17,000 nucleotides of DNA from Chrysomallon squamiferum (lineage: Eukaryota > Mollusca > Gastropoda > Neomphalida > Peltospiridae). Where the stretch lies: assembly GCA_012295275.1 (NCBI GenBank), contig CM022668.1, positions 4,071,080-4,088,079 of the forward strand, in the 5' to 3' direction. Position numbers and translations under genes: made by a program. Below are positions 9,359 through 17,000 of this stretch, piece by piece. The notes under the pieces are model-generated. The model saw nothing but the letters and a program-made list of their open reading frames with translations, made no database searches and had not been told where the DNA came from. The stretch's first letter is position 1. Each line of letters opens with the position of its first letter.

Positions 9359-9410
9359 TAATAACAACAACAACAACAAAAACAAAGACCATAACAACAA
9401 TAACAATACT
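9041..9410. repeat. Degenerate AAT/ACA trinucleotide region
   Basis: A/T-rich trinucleotide words (AAT, ACA, ATG, CAT) throughout, with a polypurine run at about 9197-9233, an uninterrupted AAT array at 9315-9355 and an ACA run at about 9361-9380. It produces minus-strand frames of Tyr and Leu runs that are not genes. Confidence 0.9.
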
Positions 9411-9903
9411 AATTTGTATTCGTATTTTTTGAATAATTAGTTTTAAAAAATTGCTCTATAACGTCATAACTATGTTATGATTTTAATACTGTGGAATTAA
9501 TGGTGTTTAGTCTCAGAGGGAAACAGTTGGTTCTTTAGGTTTTTCATTGTCTCGCGTGGCTAATAAGCACTGACAGCTTTCAATACTCGAGCCTAGTGAC
9601 CTGTGTTCCCGGGAGACGAGTATGAAAAAGTAATTTCTCCGATGTATAACTACTAATAACGTAATTATAAATGTAGGTTTATTTGTCTGCGGTCGTTTTT
9701 TTTTTTGTGTTTTTTTTTTGTGGTCTTGTTTGATTGTACATTAAGTAATTCGTGTTTGTGTGGTGACTGCACATAAACGTACTTTAAATAATTCGTGTGT
9801 GTGTGAAAACTAAGACGTGTAAAAAGTTAGACACGTGTGTACTGTATTTAATTCTTTCCATGCAACATCTGAACATAAACTGAGTGCAGATAGTGAACAT
9901 AAC
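9411..9903. other. Unexplained sequence with poly-T tract
   Basis: Two poly-T runs separated by GTG lie at about 9696-9719. A GTACNTTAARTAATTCGTGT word occurs twice, near 9737 and 9779. A 7-bp inverted pair ATACTCG/CGAGTAT (9583-9589 and 9617-9623) flanks 27 bases. No tRNA promoter boxes fit around it. Confidence 0.45.
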
Positions 9904-10080
9904 ACGTGAAAACAATGTTTCTATTAATACAAGTTATGAAAACAACATTAATAGGAACATATTATGAAAACAGTATCTTTTGCATATAAGGTTAAAACAA
10001 TACCTGTAAGAATATAATTCGTAAAACAACTTGTGTTTGAAGAAAACGGAGTAAACATATAAGTATGAACACAGGATCTG
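9904..10080. repeat. Degenerate minisatellite of about 28 bp
   Basis: A GAAAACAAY-type word recurs near 9908, 9937, 9966, 9993, 10022, 10042 and 10067. Most spacings are 27-29 bases, and the sequence between them has diverged. It looks like an old tandem array. Confidence 0.6.
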
Positions 10081-10206
10081 TGTTAATAAAACTAACATGT
10101 TTACTAAAACTCACGTACATATTTTTATAAATATGTTAACAAAACTTTCATTCTAATATAAAGTAAACGTAACTTCACGGACACAATCATATCATCAGTA
10201 GCTTTT

Positions 10207-10216
10207 ATTATTATTA

Positions 10217-10254
<38 letters not shown>

Positions 10255-10256
10255 TT
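10207..10256. repeat. (ATT)n microsatellite
   Basis: ATT array interrupted by one T-run. It abuts the left copy of the duplicated segment. Confidence 0.95.
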
Positions 10257-10275
10257 AAATAGATATAGAAATAAA

Positions 10276-10323
10276 AAGTGATAATAACATGGATGTATAT
10301 CAGTAGTTAATAAAACTGGTTAT
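10276..10323 (+). repeat. Duplicated 48-bp segment, copy 1
   Basis: Matches 10546-10593 at 47 of 48 positions; the only difference is G at 10306 against A at 10576. Upstream, both copies have an ATT-rich run ending TTTTAAMTAGATAT, with an 11-base difference in spacing. Confidence 0.95.
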
Positions 10324-10545
10324 TATTATTATTAGTAGTAGTAATAGCAGTAGTAGTAGTAGTTTTTAAACAGCTAATGGCAGAAATTAGAATTAGTAAA
10401 AAAAGGAAGAAAACAAACAGCTGTGGCTCCAAATGTTTGGGAGGCACCCTGTTCCGTCACTAACTTACGTCAACAATGAAGTTTGTATTATAATTATTGT
10501 TATTATTGTTATTTTAACTAGATATTTTTGTACTCGAGAAAAAAC

Positions 10546-10593
10546 AAGTGATAATAACATGGATGTATATCAGTAATTAATAAAACTGGTTAT
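10546..10593 (+). repeat. Duplicated 48-bp segment, copy 2
   Basis: Direct repeat of 10276-10323, exactly 270 bases downstream. Similarity ends at GGTTAT, after which copy 1 enters ATT/AGT repeats and copy 2 enters unique sequence. Confidence 0.95.
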
Positions 10594-10917
10594 GTGGGTG
10601 TAGAAACTAGACACCGCTGCTTGCAAGAGTTTGTAAAATTTTATATTCAAATTCACATTTATATTTACAATTACTTTTGGTTGTATAATGTTATTAGTCA
10701 CGCGCAAAGTGAAGAGCTGGTTTTGTTAGTGCTTGCTGTGTATTGATTTCTCTGACTGACAACGTAGTCACTGCACTTTTTCTCAAATCTGTGAAAAAAA
10801 ATAATTACGTGAGTGGCTCGATGCTTTGAAATTTTAAAAATAAAAGCACTCGAAGCAAGCCAATAACTCTGTGTTATATAAAGTTTTAAAAGTTTTTATT
10901 AACTAGATTATTATTTA
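10594..10917. other. Unexplained sequence with an imperfect inverted repeat
   Basis: TGGCTCGATGCTTT at 10814-10827 pairs with 10843-10862, whose reverse complement reads TGGCTTGCTTCGAGTGCTTT; the arms differ by two small indels. CCAATA at 10860-10865 and TATATAAAG near 10876 are close together, too close for a standard core promoter. Confidence 0.4.
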
Positions 10918-11060
10918 ACACACACACACACACACACACATACATACACACACTCACTAACACACATATACACATATACACATATATATAAATACACATA
11001 CACATATCTACATACATAGATACAAACGTACATGCATGCATACATACATAAACAGATATA

Positions 11061-11105
<45 letters not shown>

Positions 11106-11106
11106 G

Positions 11107-11162
<56 letters not shown>

Positions 11163-11180
11163 TACATACATACATACATG
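10918..11180. repeat. Compound CA / TACA / TA / TATG array
   Basis: Begins with a CA run, moves through degenerate TACA, then TA (about 11065-11092), TATG (11093-11110), a long TA run (about 11110-11151), CA and finally CATA units. The right-hand CA/CATA part is approximately the reverse complement of the TATG part, giving a near-palindromic arrangement around the TA core. Open frames of Tyr-Ile repeats here are artefacts. Confidence 0.96.
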
Positions 11181-11863
11181 GAATGACGTGGGAACTAATG
11201 ATTAACCTCGGCTATTGAGCAATCTTATATATACAAACACGAATACGTACATTTATACATAGACATACAATACACAGAAACACATACGTACACTGAGAAA
11301 TTTACACACAAATACTCAAGTGAAATCAACTGAGCACGGTCTGATGAAACTGTGGCTATCTAACAGGACTCTTAAAACGAAGAAATAATTCAATTAATTC
11401 ATTTCTCAAGTGTGAATGGATGAAATAAGTCATATTAAGAATATCACTGGACATGAAAATTCCATCGCCTGTAATTTAATCACTCAATTCTGATCGATAC
11501 TATTGTAACTTTTATCAAGGAAATTTTCAACTTCAGTCTTTACTCGTCAGTCAGGACAACATGAATTTTAGATTTTTATTAGAAACTTTCTGGATGTGAT
11601 AAGGTTTATAATTTTTTAATGGTTCTGGACTAATATTGACCAAGTTAGCTTGTCGTTCTCCTAGTCTCACACACGTAACATTACAGTTTTCTTTATGCAC
11701 GTCCTAAATGTTCTCCAGACGCAATTTAAATATTTAAATAGTGTTGGTTCAGGTGAACGTTTAATTTTGTTTTTGTGAATTATAAAAACCAGCAGTATCA
11801 TGCTCAGCGTGTTGTTAGTGTTAAAAAAAGAAGAAAATCAACAACAAAATAACAATAATTATC

Positions 11864-11865
<2 letters not shown>
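11181..11865. other. Unexplained AT-rich sequence
   Basis: No coding, RNA or transposon signature is visible over nearly 700 bases. Confidence 0.5.
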
Positions 11866-11953
<88 letters not shown>

Positions 11954-11970
11954 CGTACACACACACACAC
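11866..11970. repeat. (CT)40 microsatellite followed by (AC)n
   Basis: An uninterrupted CT run of about 81 bases at 11866-11946 continues into an AC run with one GT interruption to about 11970. The purity of the CT part suggests a recent expansion and high mutability. Homopurine-homopyrimidine tracts of this type can form triplexes; that is general knowledge. Confidence 0.98.
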
Positions 11971-12397
11971 TCACAGTCATAAATACAAATTAAATGCGAC
12001 GGTATTTTAGATATTCTTAAAGCAACAATAACAGTACAATTACGAAGTAACGCCTTTTGAGACAATATAGCAGGTCGATATTACAAGATAACAGCGTCCT
12101 GTCCCTGATTGTAACTATTATTTTATTATTGCAGTGTTTAGTGTCACTAATCGAGATGAAAACAACTACCCACTCCATCTAGAAGAGACAAGTTCGCAGT
12201 TTATTCACTTTGCTTTTTGTATCAAACAAGAGAAAACAAAACGCAGGAAACTACCAACAAAACAACACGTTTGTGAAAGACACGGTATTTTGTACATTAT
12301 TGTCACAGCTCTAAGTAATACAAATTATAATATTCTTTATTCATTGTTCTTTCTCGCAGCTTTTCATCTTCCTTTTCTGTTCTGCACTGAAATGTAG
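11971..12397. other. Unexplained sequence
   Basis: A plus-strand open frame at 12134-12397 lacks an ATG start in its first half and matches nothing I know. It is preceded by TTTTATTATTGCAG at 12121-12134, which resembles a splice acceptor. The evidence is too weak to call an exon. Confidence 0.35.
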
Positions 12398-12620
12398 GGG
12401 ACACCGGGACTCCTTTTGACATTTTAGCCTTTAAATACAGATTGGAAAACAAACCCTCACAGTGGTTTAAAATACACTTTCATTATTCAGGAGCATCTGA
12501 AATATCCTGTAATGTTTCTTTCAATTATTAATGGTTAAAAACACACCCAACTGGCTCAACCCACCCCGGGTCACACTAGGGGATAGCTTGGGGGAGTTCA
12601 TCATACACAAAATAAATGCT
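12398..12620. other. Possible non-coding flank of the pogo relic
   Basis: Contains two unusually GC-rich patches, GGGGACACCGGGACTCC at 12398-12414 and the CCACCCCGGG region at 12552-12597. The motif TGGCTCAACC...CCCCGG at 12552-12569 has a partly matching copy TGGCTCAGCC...CCCGG at 13672-13689, on the other side of the transposase relic. They could be remnants of element ends, but they are in direct rather than inverted orientation, so no terminal inverted repeat is established. Confidence 0.25.
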
Positions 12621-12748
12621 CTCAAATATGCACAAAATATATGATTTATTTCAAAATAATTGTGATGCAAATGATAAATGTATAATTCAAAACAAACAAC
12701 ATAAAATCGTATAATGAAGACAAAATGAAAATATTTATTGTCGCCCGA

Positions 12749-12889
12749 TTTGTGGCGCAAAGGCATGTGTATATAGTTATGTGCATATATTTTCAGCACA
12801 TAAAATGTCTCTGTTGGACTGAAAAAGAAAGTACAAGCATAGCCAGAGCAACGGATTGTAATAAGTCTAACGTTGATGATTTCCATCAC
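12749..12889 (+). pseudogene. Pogo-type transposase, second CENP-B HTH half, on opposite strand
   Basis: The plus frame reads VAQRHVYI (family: MAG-DW-), then a decayed stretch, then ESTSIARATDCNKSNVDDFH at 12827-12886. Pogo/Tigger transposases typically have SLR-PE-TS-ARAT-FNK-NV--F here, so the last block is a strong match. In an intact protein this segment follows directly on the WVEN end of the neighbouring minus-strand piece, but it lies on the other strand, end to end with it. The Phe of the usual FNK is Cys here. Either an in-place inversion or a nested second copy could explain this. Confidence 0.8.
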
Positions 12890-13140
12890 ATTTTCGACCC
12901 ATGTAGTTGGACATTTCTTCTGATTTTGTTCAGCAAGCTGAAAGGCCAATTATCTTAATGTCTGAGGATGCAGTGGGAAGCCAGTATGCGACGTTGTTAA
13001 AATATATTCAGTCAGTTTTTCCTCCTCCACCTCTGTGAAAACTTGACGTGTCCTGGCTCCGCTGTCTATTCTCAGCAGCAAACAAATAGCGTCTGCAGTT
13101 TTTCGAGCGATGTTCCTTCCATAACATTCTTTTCAGCACT
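12890..13140 (-). pseudogene. Pogo-type transposase N-terminus (psq and first CENP-B HTH half)
   Basis: From 13132 the minus strand is open through KECYGRN...RKTADA, which fits a psq helix-turn-helix after a probable frameshift from the preceding NVMEGTSLEK frame. It then reads VFTEVEEEKLTEYI from 13042, and after a TAA stop LAFQLAEQNQKKCPTTWVEN, ending at 12890. Pogo/Tigger proteins have a matching block there: acidic residues after VFT, then a hydrophobic 'LA-QLAE-N' helix and a conserved Trp. It would have bound the transposon ends. The stop sits where the family usually has a basic residue, just before the LAFQLAE helix. Confidence 0.85.
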
Positions 13141-13200
13141 ACACACATCTGTCTCGATAGCCGTAATTTAGTACGTTCACACAATCCCTTAATGAATAAA

Positions 13201-13222
13201 CCAATAAATAAATAAATAAATA
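13201..13222. repeat. (AAAT)n microsatellite
   Basis: About five AAAT units. Confidence 0.93.
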
Positions 13223-13291
13223 ATTGTCTACTTTTTTTAATATCCCGTTGATCATTTCATCGGTATCAGAAAATGAATTACTAAAATTGTA

Positions 13292-13293
13292 CC

Positions 13294-13340
<47 letters not shown>
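13292..13340. repeat. (AAT)n microsatellite
   Basis: About 16 uninterrupted AAT units, read as poly-Tyr on the minus strand. Confidence 0.98.
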
Positions 13341-13342
<2 letters not shown>

Positions 13343-13868
13343 CACTCATTAAATAATACCCCAGAGAGAGCTTTCATTTTATTTTGAATTATTTGTTGCT
13401 GACCAGCAGTCGCCAACTCGTTCAGATGTAATTATATTTCCATATCACAAAGATTTCCTTTGAAAGTAAATAATCTTTAGCTATATGTAAGAAGTTGAAG
13501 GTTACAGAAACAATGTATAACAATGACAAATCAGAGAATCTCTCTTACATAGCTGGAAAACTCGCGCATGCCAAGTAGCACTGCGACATCAGCGGTAGAT
13601 CTGGTTAATCAAAAACAGTAAACGAACGAAAAGAAAAACGGAAAAAAAATAATTTCTACACGATTGTTAGGTGGCTCAGCCTGTCCCGGCTCTCTAATTA
13701 CTGTTAATTTACGTTTTAGCAACACTGAAGTGAAGTCAGAACATTGTTCTTTGACTGATAAATTCTATCATCCAGCAGAATCCCACCAGCAGCAACGACT
13801 ACTGTCTTTACCATTGCGTTTACTGCTGATACATCAACTACAGCTATTATTATTTGTAGTACTGTACT
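13341..13868. other. Unexplained sequence
   Basis: Contains the TGGCTCAGCC...CCCGG motif at 13672-13689 discussed under the pogo relic, and CpG-containing words around 13561-13600 (CTCGCGCATGCC). The open frame at 13664-13927 runs into the ACT repeat and is not convincing. Confidence 0.4.
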
Positions 13869-13920
13869 GCTATTATTACTACTATTACTACTGCTACTAC
13901 TGTTACTACTACTACTACTG
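13869..13920. repeat. (TAC/ACT)n trinucleotide repeat
   Basis: TAC/ACT units with TATT and TGC interruptions. Confidence 0.95.
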
Positions 13921-14539
13921 TAGGTAAAACTTATAAACGACGTAGACATTAGTAAAGTACTTGTCTAAAGTTAATCGGTTCGTTTTAAAACCTGTCTTGT
14001 TGTTTTCTCTTTCCAATTAGTACTCAGCGACTTGTGGGCAAAGTAGTTAATGAGTGGACGTATATTTTTATTAAAGTTCCTTTAAAGACGATGAAAAATT
14101 ACTAAAGGTATCAGTATCTGGTGATATATCAAACTGACCTTTTTTCATTTGTGTATTTATCACACAGATCTAATATCTCATTTTATTACTTATTTCTAGA
14201 TTATTATTGTTTTTATTTTCTCTTTGACGAGTGTTTAATATATTTCTCCATGTGTGGTGTGCTATCTGGGTTTTACAGGTGTGAATGTTGTCAGTGACCG
14301 AATTTCCACATTCATCTGCTTGATATCACTAATTTACTTAGTTATCATATATTTATTTGTTTTTTTCTCTGTTATATGTGTATACATTGCTTTTGTTCCT
14401 TTTCTTTTATTGTCAAAACGTATACATCACAGCATTCATGTTTTCTAAACTATGAATTAACAACTATTATTATAGATATTAGTAAACAATACAATACACC
14501 TAAAACAATTACTACGATCAGTTACAACCTTACATTTAT
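13921..14539. other. Unexplained T-rich sequence
   Basis: T-rich sequence yields hydrophobic chance frames at 14254-14448 and 14376-14597. Nothing is recognised. Confidence 0.45.
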
Positions 14540-14632
14540 AACCAGTACTACTACTAGTAAAATCTGTTACCACAACCAATACTATGTCTACTACTAAAAC
14601 TGCTACTGACTACTATTCTACTACTAGAGAAA
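14540..14632. repeat. Degenerate (ACT)n tract
   Basis: ACT units interspersed with other words. On the minus strand it reads AGT/TAG and lies downstream of the 3' side of the LINE relic. Confidence 0.8.
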
Positions 14633-14849
14633 AAGAAATATACCGGTTTCTTGTGAAAATCGGTCAAAATTCTCAGTTCCAAATTTCTCCATTAAAACAC
14701 TGAATGAAGCAGAAGTTTTATGTATTCGGAGACGGATTATCAAGACAAGAAGTTTATTTCTCTGTAGACTGCACGCGGTGCAGTAGTCAGAACATACAAA
14801 CAAAACGTGATTTGAGCAGTTTTTCTGTCGTGGTACAAAACATATTAAC
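14633..14849. other. Sequence between ACT tract and LINE relic
   Basis: This may be the 3' untranslated part of the minus-strand LINE, but no tail or target-site duplication could be identified. An ATG-led plus-strand frame at 14704-14937 partly overlaps the antisense of the LINE and is disregarded. Confidence 0.35.
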
Positions 14850-15600
14850 TATAATTCAACCAGGAAGGCTGACTCTGTCAATGACAATTTGTAAAAATCG
14901 GGAAAGTTTATATAAAAATCATATTTTTTTGTTGTAGAAAATAATTGCTGAAATGTTGTTGCATTTGGTCTAAGTGTATAATAATGTGTTTATATATGTA
15001 CTTCTCTGAAAAGCTGTACAATTAAAACTATAATGGAACTTATCGCCTGTATCAGAATTATATAAATGACATATTCTGTCTTCTCTTTCAGTACTGAACT
15101 ACCTACCAGTTTCTACAGGAAGCTTGACATTATGAGTTCTAAATTTAGATGATGCTCCAGCATTTTCTGTTGGCAGCTTTAACAAATAATGTTCTGAAAT
15201 AAATTCATCTTTAACATTCTGTAACTAATGCCTTTAGTTGACTCAAGTTTAACTCTATTCAATTTTTGTAAGATGCGATCACATAAAAAATTCACTTGGA
15301 CACATGTTAAATAAACCGCATTCATCAAGCATAACTTTTACAGAATATAACCAAAGATTTGATACAGCATTTATACTACGGATATATGATAACAACATGT
15401 ATAGTACTCTTTAAATATAACAATCTTTGACCAAAGTGTAATCATTCTAACTTTAACATTTATAGACACTGGATATCTCCATAATTCACCATAACCAAAG
15501 CTTGGTGCTCACTTGTTAACACATAATATGTATGTGCAAAACCTGAGATGATGTCTTTCAGTTATATCTAAATTACTAAAACCCCAGATTTCACATCAAT
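14850..15600 (-). pseudogene. LINE C-terminal region after reverse transcriptase
   Basis: CEIWGFSNLDITERHHLRF starts near 15595, then GYGELWRYPVSINVKVRMI at about 15496-15440, KLPTENAGASSKFRTHNVKL near 15180, PVETGR and EDRICHLYN...FHYSFNC to about 15025, and FQQLF near 14945. The conserved order, including the YGEL-RYPL block and a final C--C...H...C pattern, is typical of a group of invertebrate LINEs. The second Cys of the final pattern is Tyr here. Several stops fall between 15420 and 15230, where similarity is weakest. Confidence 0.88.
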
Positions 15601-15719
15601 ATAATAATATTAGTTTTAGATTCTTGTGAAACAAATCTAAATAAAATAAATTAAATTATCTAAAAACAAATTTAATGCAGCAAATATTGAATTTGAAGCT
15701 CGATTGATTACATTTTTCT

Positions 15720-16575
15720 AATTATTTATGAAGGATCCAGATTTATTTAAAAGAAGCCCGAGGTATTTAACCTCAGTAACAATTTCTGTTTCCATATTAT
15801 TATATATAAATCTGTTTTTAAATTGCCTTGGGAAACAAATAATAATTTTTTTACTTGGCAGCATTAACTTTTAATTTCCATGGTTTACAATATATTTCAA
15901 AACAGTGCAACTGATGTAAATCATCTGCTTCTTTCCACTAATAATACAGTATCATCAATACATAAAACGCAAGATATTCATTAATATTTTCGCGAGAAAG
16001 TCTGTTATTGATTGAATAACTTTATACTTTTCTGTGGCTAAACAATTTGCTGAATTATTTAAATATTGTAAAAATATAAAAGGTGTTAAATTATCCTCTT
16101 GCACGGAAAATATTCTGATTTACAGCCATTGTGCACACTTCTTCATTTTATACCGTCATACATATTTAATATTATTCTGAAACATTTCCCATTAATATCA
16201 TAACTTAATATTCTTTTCCATGAATCAATACGCCATACTGAATCGAAGGCTTTCCAAAATCAATAAAAGCACAGCACATACTGTCCCTCGTTCTTTTTAG
16301 TAATTCAGATAAAGTACGAAGAAGAAATATGTTATAAGTACGTAATCTTGTCGAAAACGAGACTCAGTTTTTTTCTCCAGTAATTCAACTTGAACAGAGA
16401 ATACAGTCAGACTAAACCTGAATGAAAAGTGTATATCTGTGATCAACGAACAAACCAACACAGCAGGGACCTCAAACAAAATTAAATGTAGATTGAATGA
16501 CTCTAAATAGTTGTTATTTTCCAATTGTTAATCATATGTGACGTAGTTTTACCGCTAAACAATATTACTTTATTC
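15720..16575 (-). pseudogene. LINE reverse transcriptase domain, frameshifted
   Basis: Blocks in order on the minus strand: NNW near 16530; FRQDY...NIFLLRTLSELLKR around 16350-16290; AFIDF at about 16270 and, one base out of frame, KAFDSVWR at 16253-16230 (this block holds the first catalytic Asp); NGKCFRIILNMYDGIK, then a TGA at 16145-16143; SEYFPCKR; NLTPFIF; IDDTVLLVE, with the catalytic Asp pair at 15956-15951 and Cys-Ile where the family has Tyr-Ala; KLKVNAAK; and VTEVKYLGLLLNKSGS at 15780-15733. These correspond to the palm and thumb of RVT_1 domains. Confidence 0.93.
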
Positions 16576-16768
16576 TTGCGTTGAAGCTTTGGAATATATC
16601 GAAATGTTTCGGTCGATTCCGATGCCGATCTTTCCCGAAGAGGGCTATAATTCTAAAATGTTAACCAAATGGAAACCCTGGTTATACCGGATTCCTCTTC
16701 TAACCGGATAAATCTGACTGTTCCCAAGTGATCCGATATAGCAAAGTTACATACAATTCCTGCTTCTA
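16576..16768. other. Unexplained sequence upstream of the LINE relic
   Basis: Contains a CpG-bearing patch at 16605-16640 with a GGTCGATTCC word that faintly resembles a tRNA B box. It lacks the standard spacing and an A box, so no SINE or tRNA is called. Confidence 0.3.
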
Positions 16769-16850
16769 CATTATTTATACTACAATCACTGCTACTACTA
16801 CCACTACAACTGCAATTATTGCTGCAAGTAATGTTACTATGACGGTAAAT
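16769..16850. repeat. Degenerate (ACT)n tract
   Basis: ACT, ACC and GCT words in loose tandem, similar in character to 14540-14632. Confidence 0.75.
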
Positions 16851-17000
16851 AAACCAGTGAAACTACTGCTTTTTTCTCAATTACTACTGTTAAGTGTGTT
16901 TTATTTTTTGTTTTATTGTTATTATATTTTGTTATTATTGATTTTTGTGAACGAATATAAAACAAACGTGGATGGTTGGACTAGTTTTGATCTGGTTAAT
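16851..17000. other. T-rich sequence to the window end
   Basis: ATT/GTT words around 16900-16945; no gene is visible. Confidence 0.4.

Larger units (their letters stand above)
12749..13140 (-). mobile_element. Pogo/Tigger-type DNA transposon relic, internally rearranged
   Basis: This is the amino-terminal DNA-binding part of a pogo-superfamily transposase in pieces. In the family, a psq-type helix-turn-helix is followed by a CENP-B/Tc5-type helix-turn-helix and then a DDE nuclease domain. The psq-like and first CENP-B-like blocks read on the minus strand from 13140 to 12890. The second half of the CENP-B-like block and the start of the linker read on the plus strand from about 12749 to 12889. 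I see no DDE domain on either side, and flanking inverted repeats are not established. The copy is dead, with stops, a probable frameshift and an inverted middle. Confidence 0.85.
14850..16575 (-). mobile_element. Decayed non-LTR retrotransposon (LINE) relic
   Basis: Reading the minus strand from about 16575 to 14850 gives the reverse transcriptase and carboxy-terminal region of a LINE ORF2-type protein in order, across several frames. Such proteins copy their own RNA at a nicked target; this copy cannot. The apurinic endonuclease domain expected upstream is not seen, so it is 5'-truncated or decayed past recognition. Multiple stops and frameshifts show long neutral decay. The clade (CR1-, Jockey- or related) is not settled by eye. 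Confidence 0.93.

Noticed and set aside
9583-9623. tRNA-like stem with a 7-bp pair
   Set aside because: Only 27 bases lie between the arms and no D, anticodon or T arm can be drawn; A- and B-box motifs are missing.
10859-10884. CCAAT and TATA core promoter
   Set aside because: The two words are only about 15 bases apart, and TATATAA words are frequent in this AT-rich sequence.
10886-11218. Tyr-Ile/Val-rich frames on both strands
   Set aside because: They come from the TA/TATG/CA compound array.
12521-12949. 142-codon minus-strand frame as an independent gene
   Set aside because: Its first 20 residues are the transposase helix LAFQLAEQNQKK...WVEN. The rest is the antisense of the flipped segment and AT-rich flank, so it is a by-product of the relic.
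16297-16524. 75-codon minus-strand frame as a gene
   Set aside because: It lies within the LINE relic and partly coincides with decayed reverse-transcriptase blocks in other frames.
16600-16640. SINE or tRNA B box (GGTCGATTCC)
   Set aside because: It lacks one base of the usual GGTTCGANNCC pattern, and no A box lies at the right distance.

Overview
The window looks like non-coding DNA from an animal nuclear genome. It is strongly AT-rich, full of long uninterrupted microsatellites (GT, CT, GA, TA, TATG, AAT and ACT types), and carries several minisatellites, one kilobase-scale satellite and two decayed transposable elements of classic metazoan types. No operon, ribosome-binding-site-led gene, rRNA, tRNA, CRISPR array or intact protein-coding gene is visible. 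The microsatellite load and the element types would suit a mollusc, possibly a cephalopod. That is an inference from general knowledge and was not tested.

Layout, left to right. A perfect 88-bp palindrome with an AT core lies at 437-524. GT/AT and TATG microsatellites fill 881-925 and 1061-1316, followed by a 26/28-bp minisatellite at 1488-1705. A roughly 36-50 bp minisatellite lies at 2655-3107. Unexplained sequence follows, with a hydrophobic open frame at 3217-3807, a CpG- and CRE-containing patch near 3860-4000, and trinucleotide repeats at 4042-4177. The dominant repeat is a satellite of about 30 units of 47 bp at 5532-6951. A CpG-rich islet at 7426-7516 precedes TG and GA microsatellites. 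From 8500 to 11970 there are mostly simple repeats, a degenerate 28-bp minisatellite (9904-10080), a 48-bp duplication (10276/10546), a large TA/TATG/CA compound array (10918-11180) and an 81-bp CT run (11866-11946).

The only recognisable protein-coding ancestry is in the right-hand quarter. At 12749-13140 is a relic of a pogo/Tigger-type DNA transposon. Its psq and CENP-B-type DNA-binding regions read on the minus strand up to 12890, and the next part of the same protein reads on the plus strand from about 12749 to 12889, as if an internal segment had been flipped in place. At about 14850-16575, on the minus strand, is a decayed non-LTR retrotransposon (LINE) with most reverse-transcriptase blocks and the downstream C-terminal region, broken by stops and frameshifts.

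No set of genes here works together. The window is best read as intergenic or intronic repeat-rich DNA. Findings most worth a second look are the flipped segment in the pogo relic, the dimeric organisation of the 47-bp satellite, the perfect palindrome, and the isolated CpG-rich islet.
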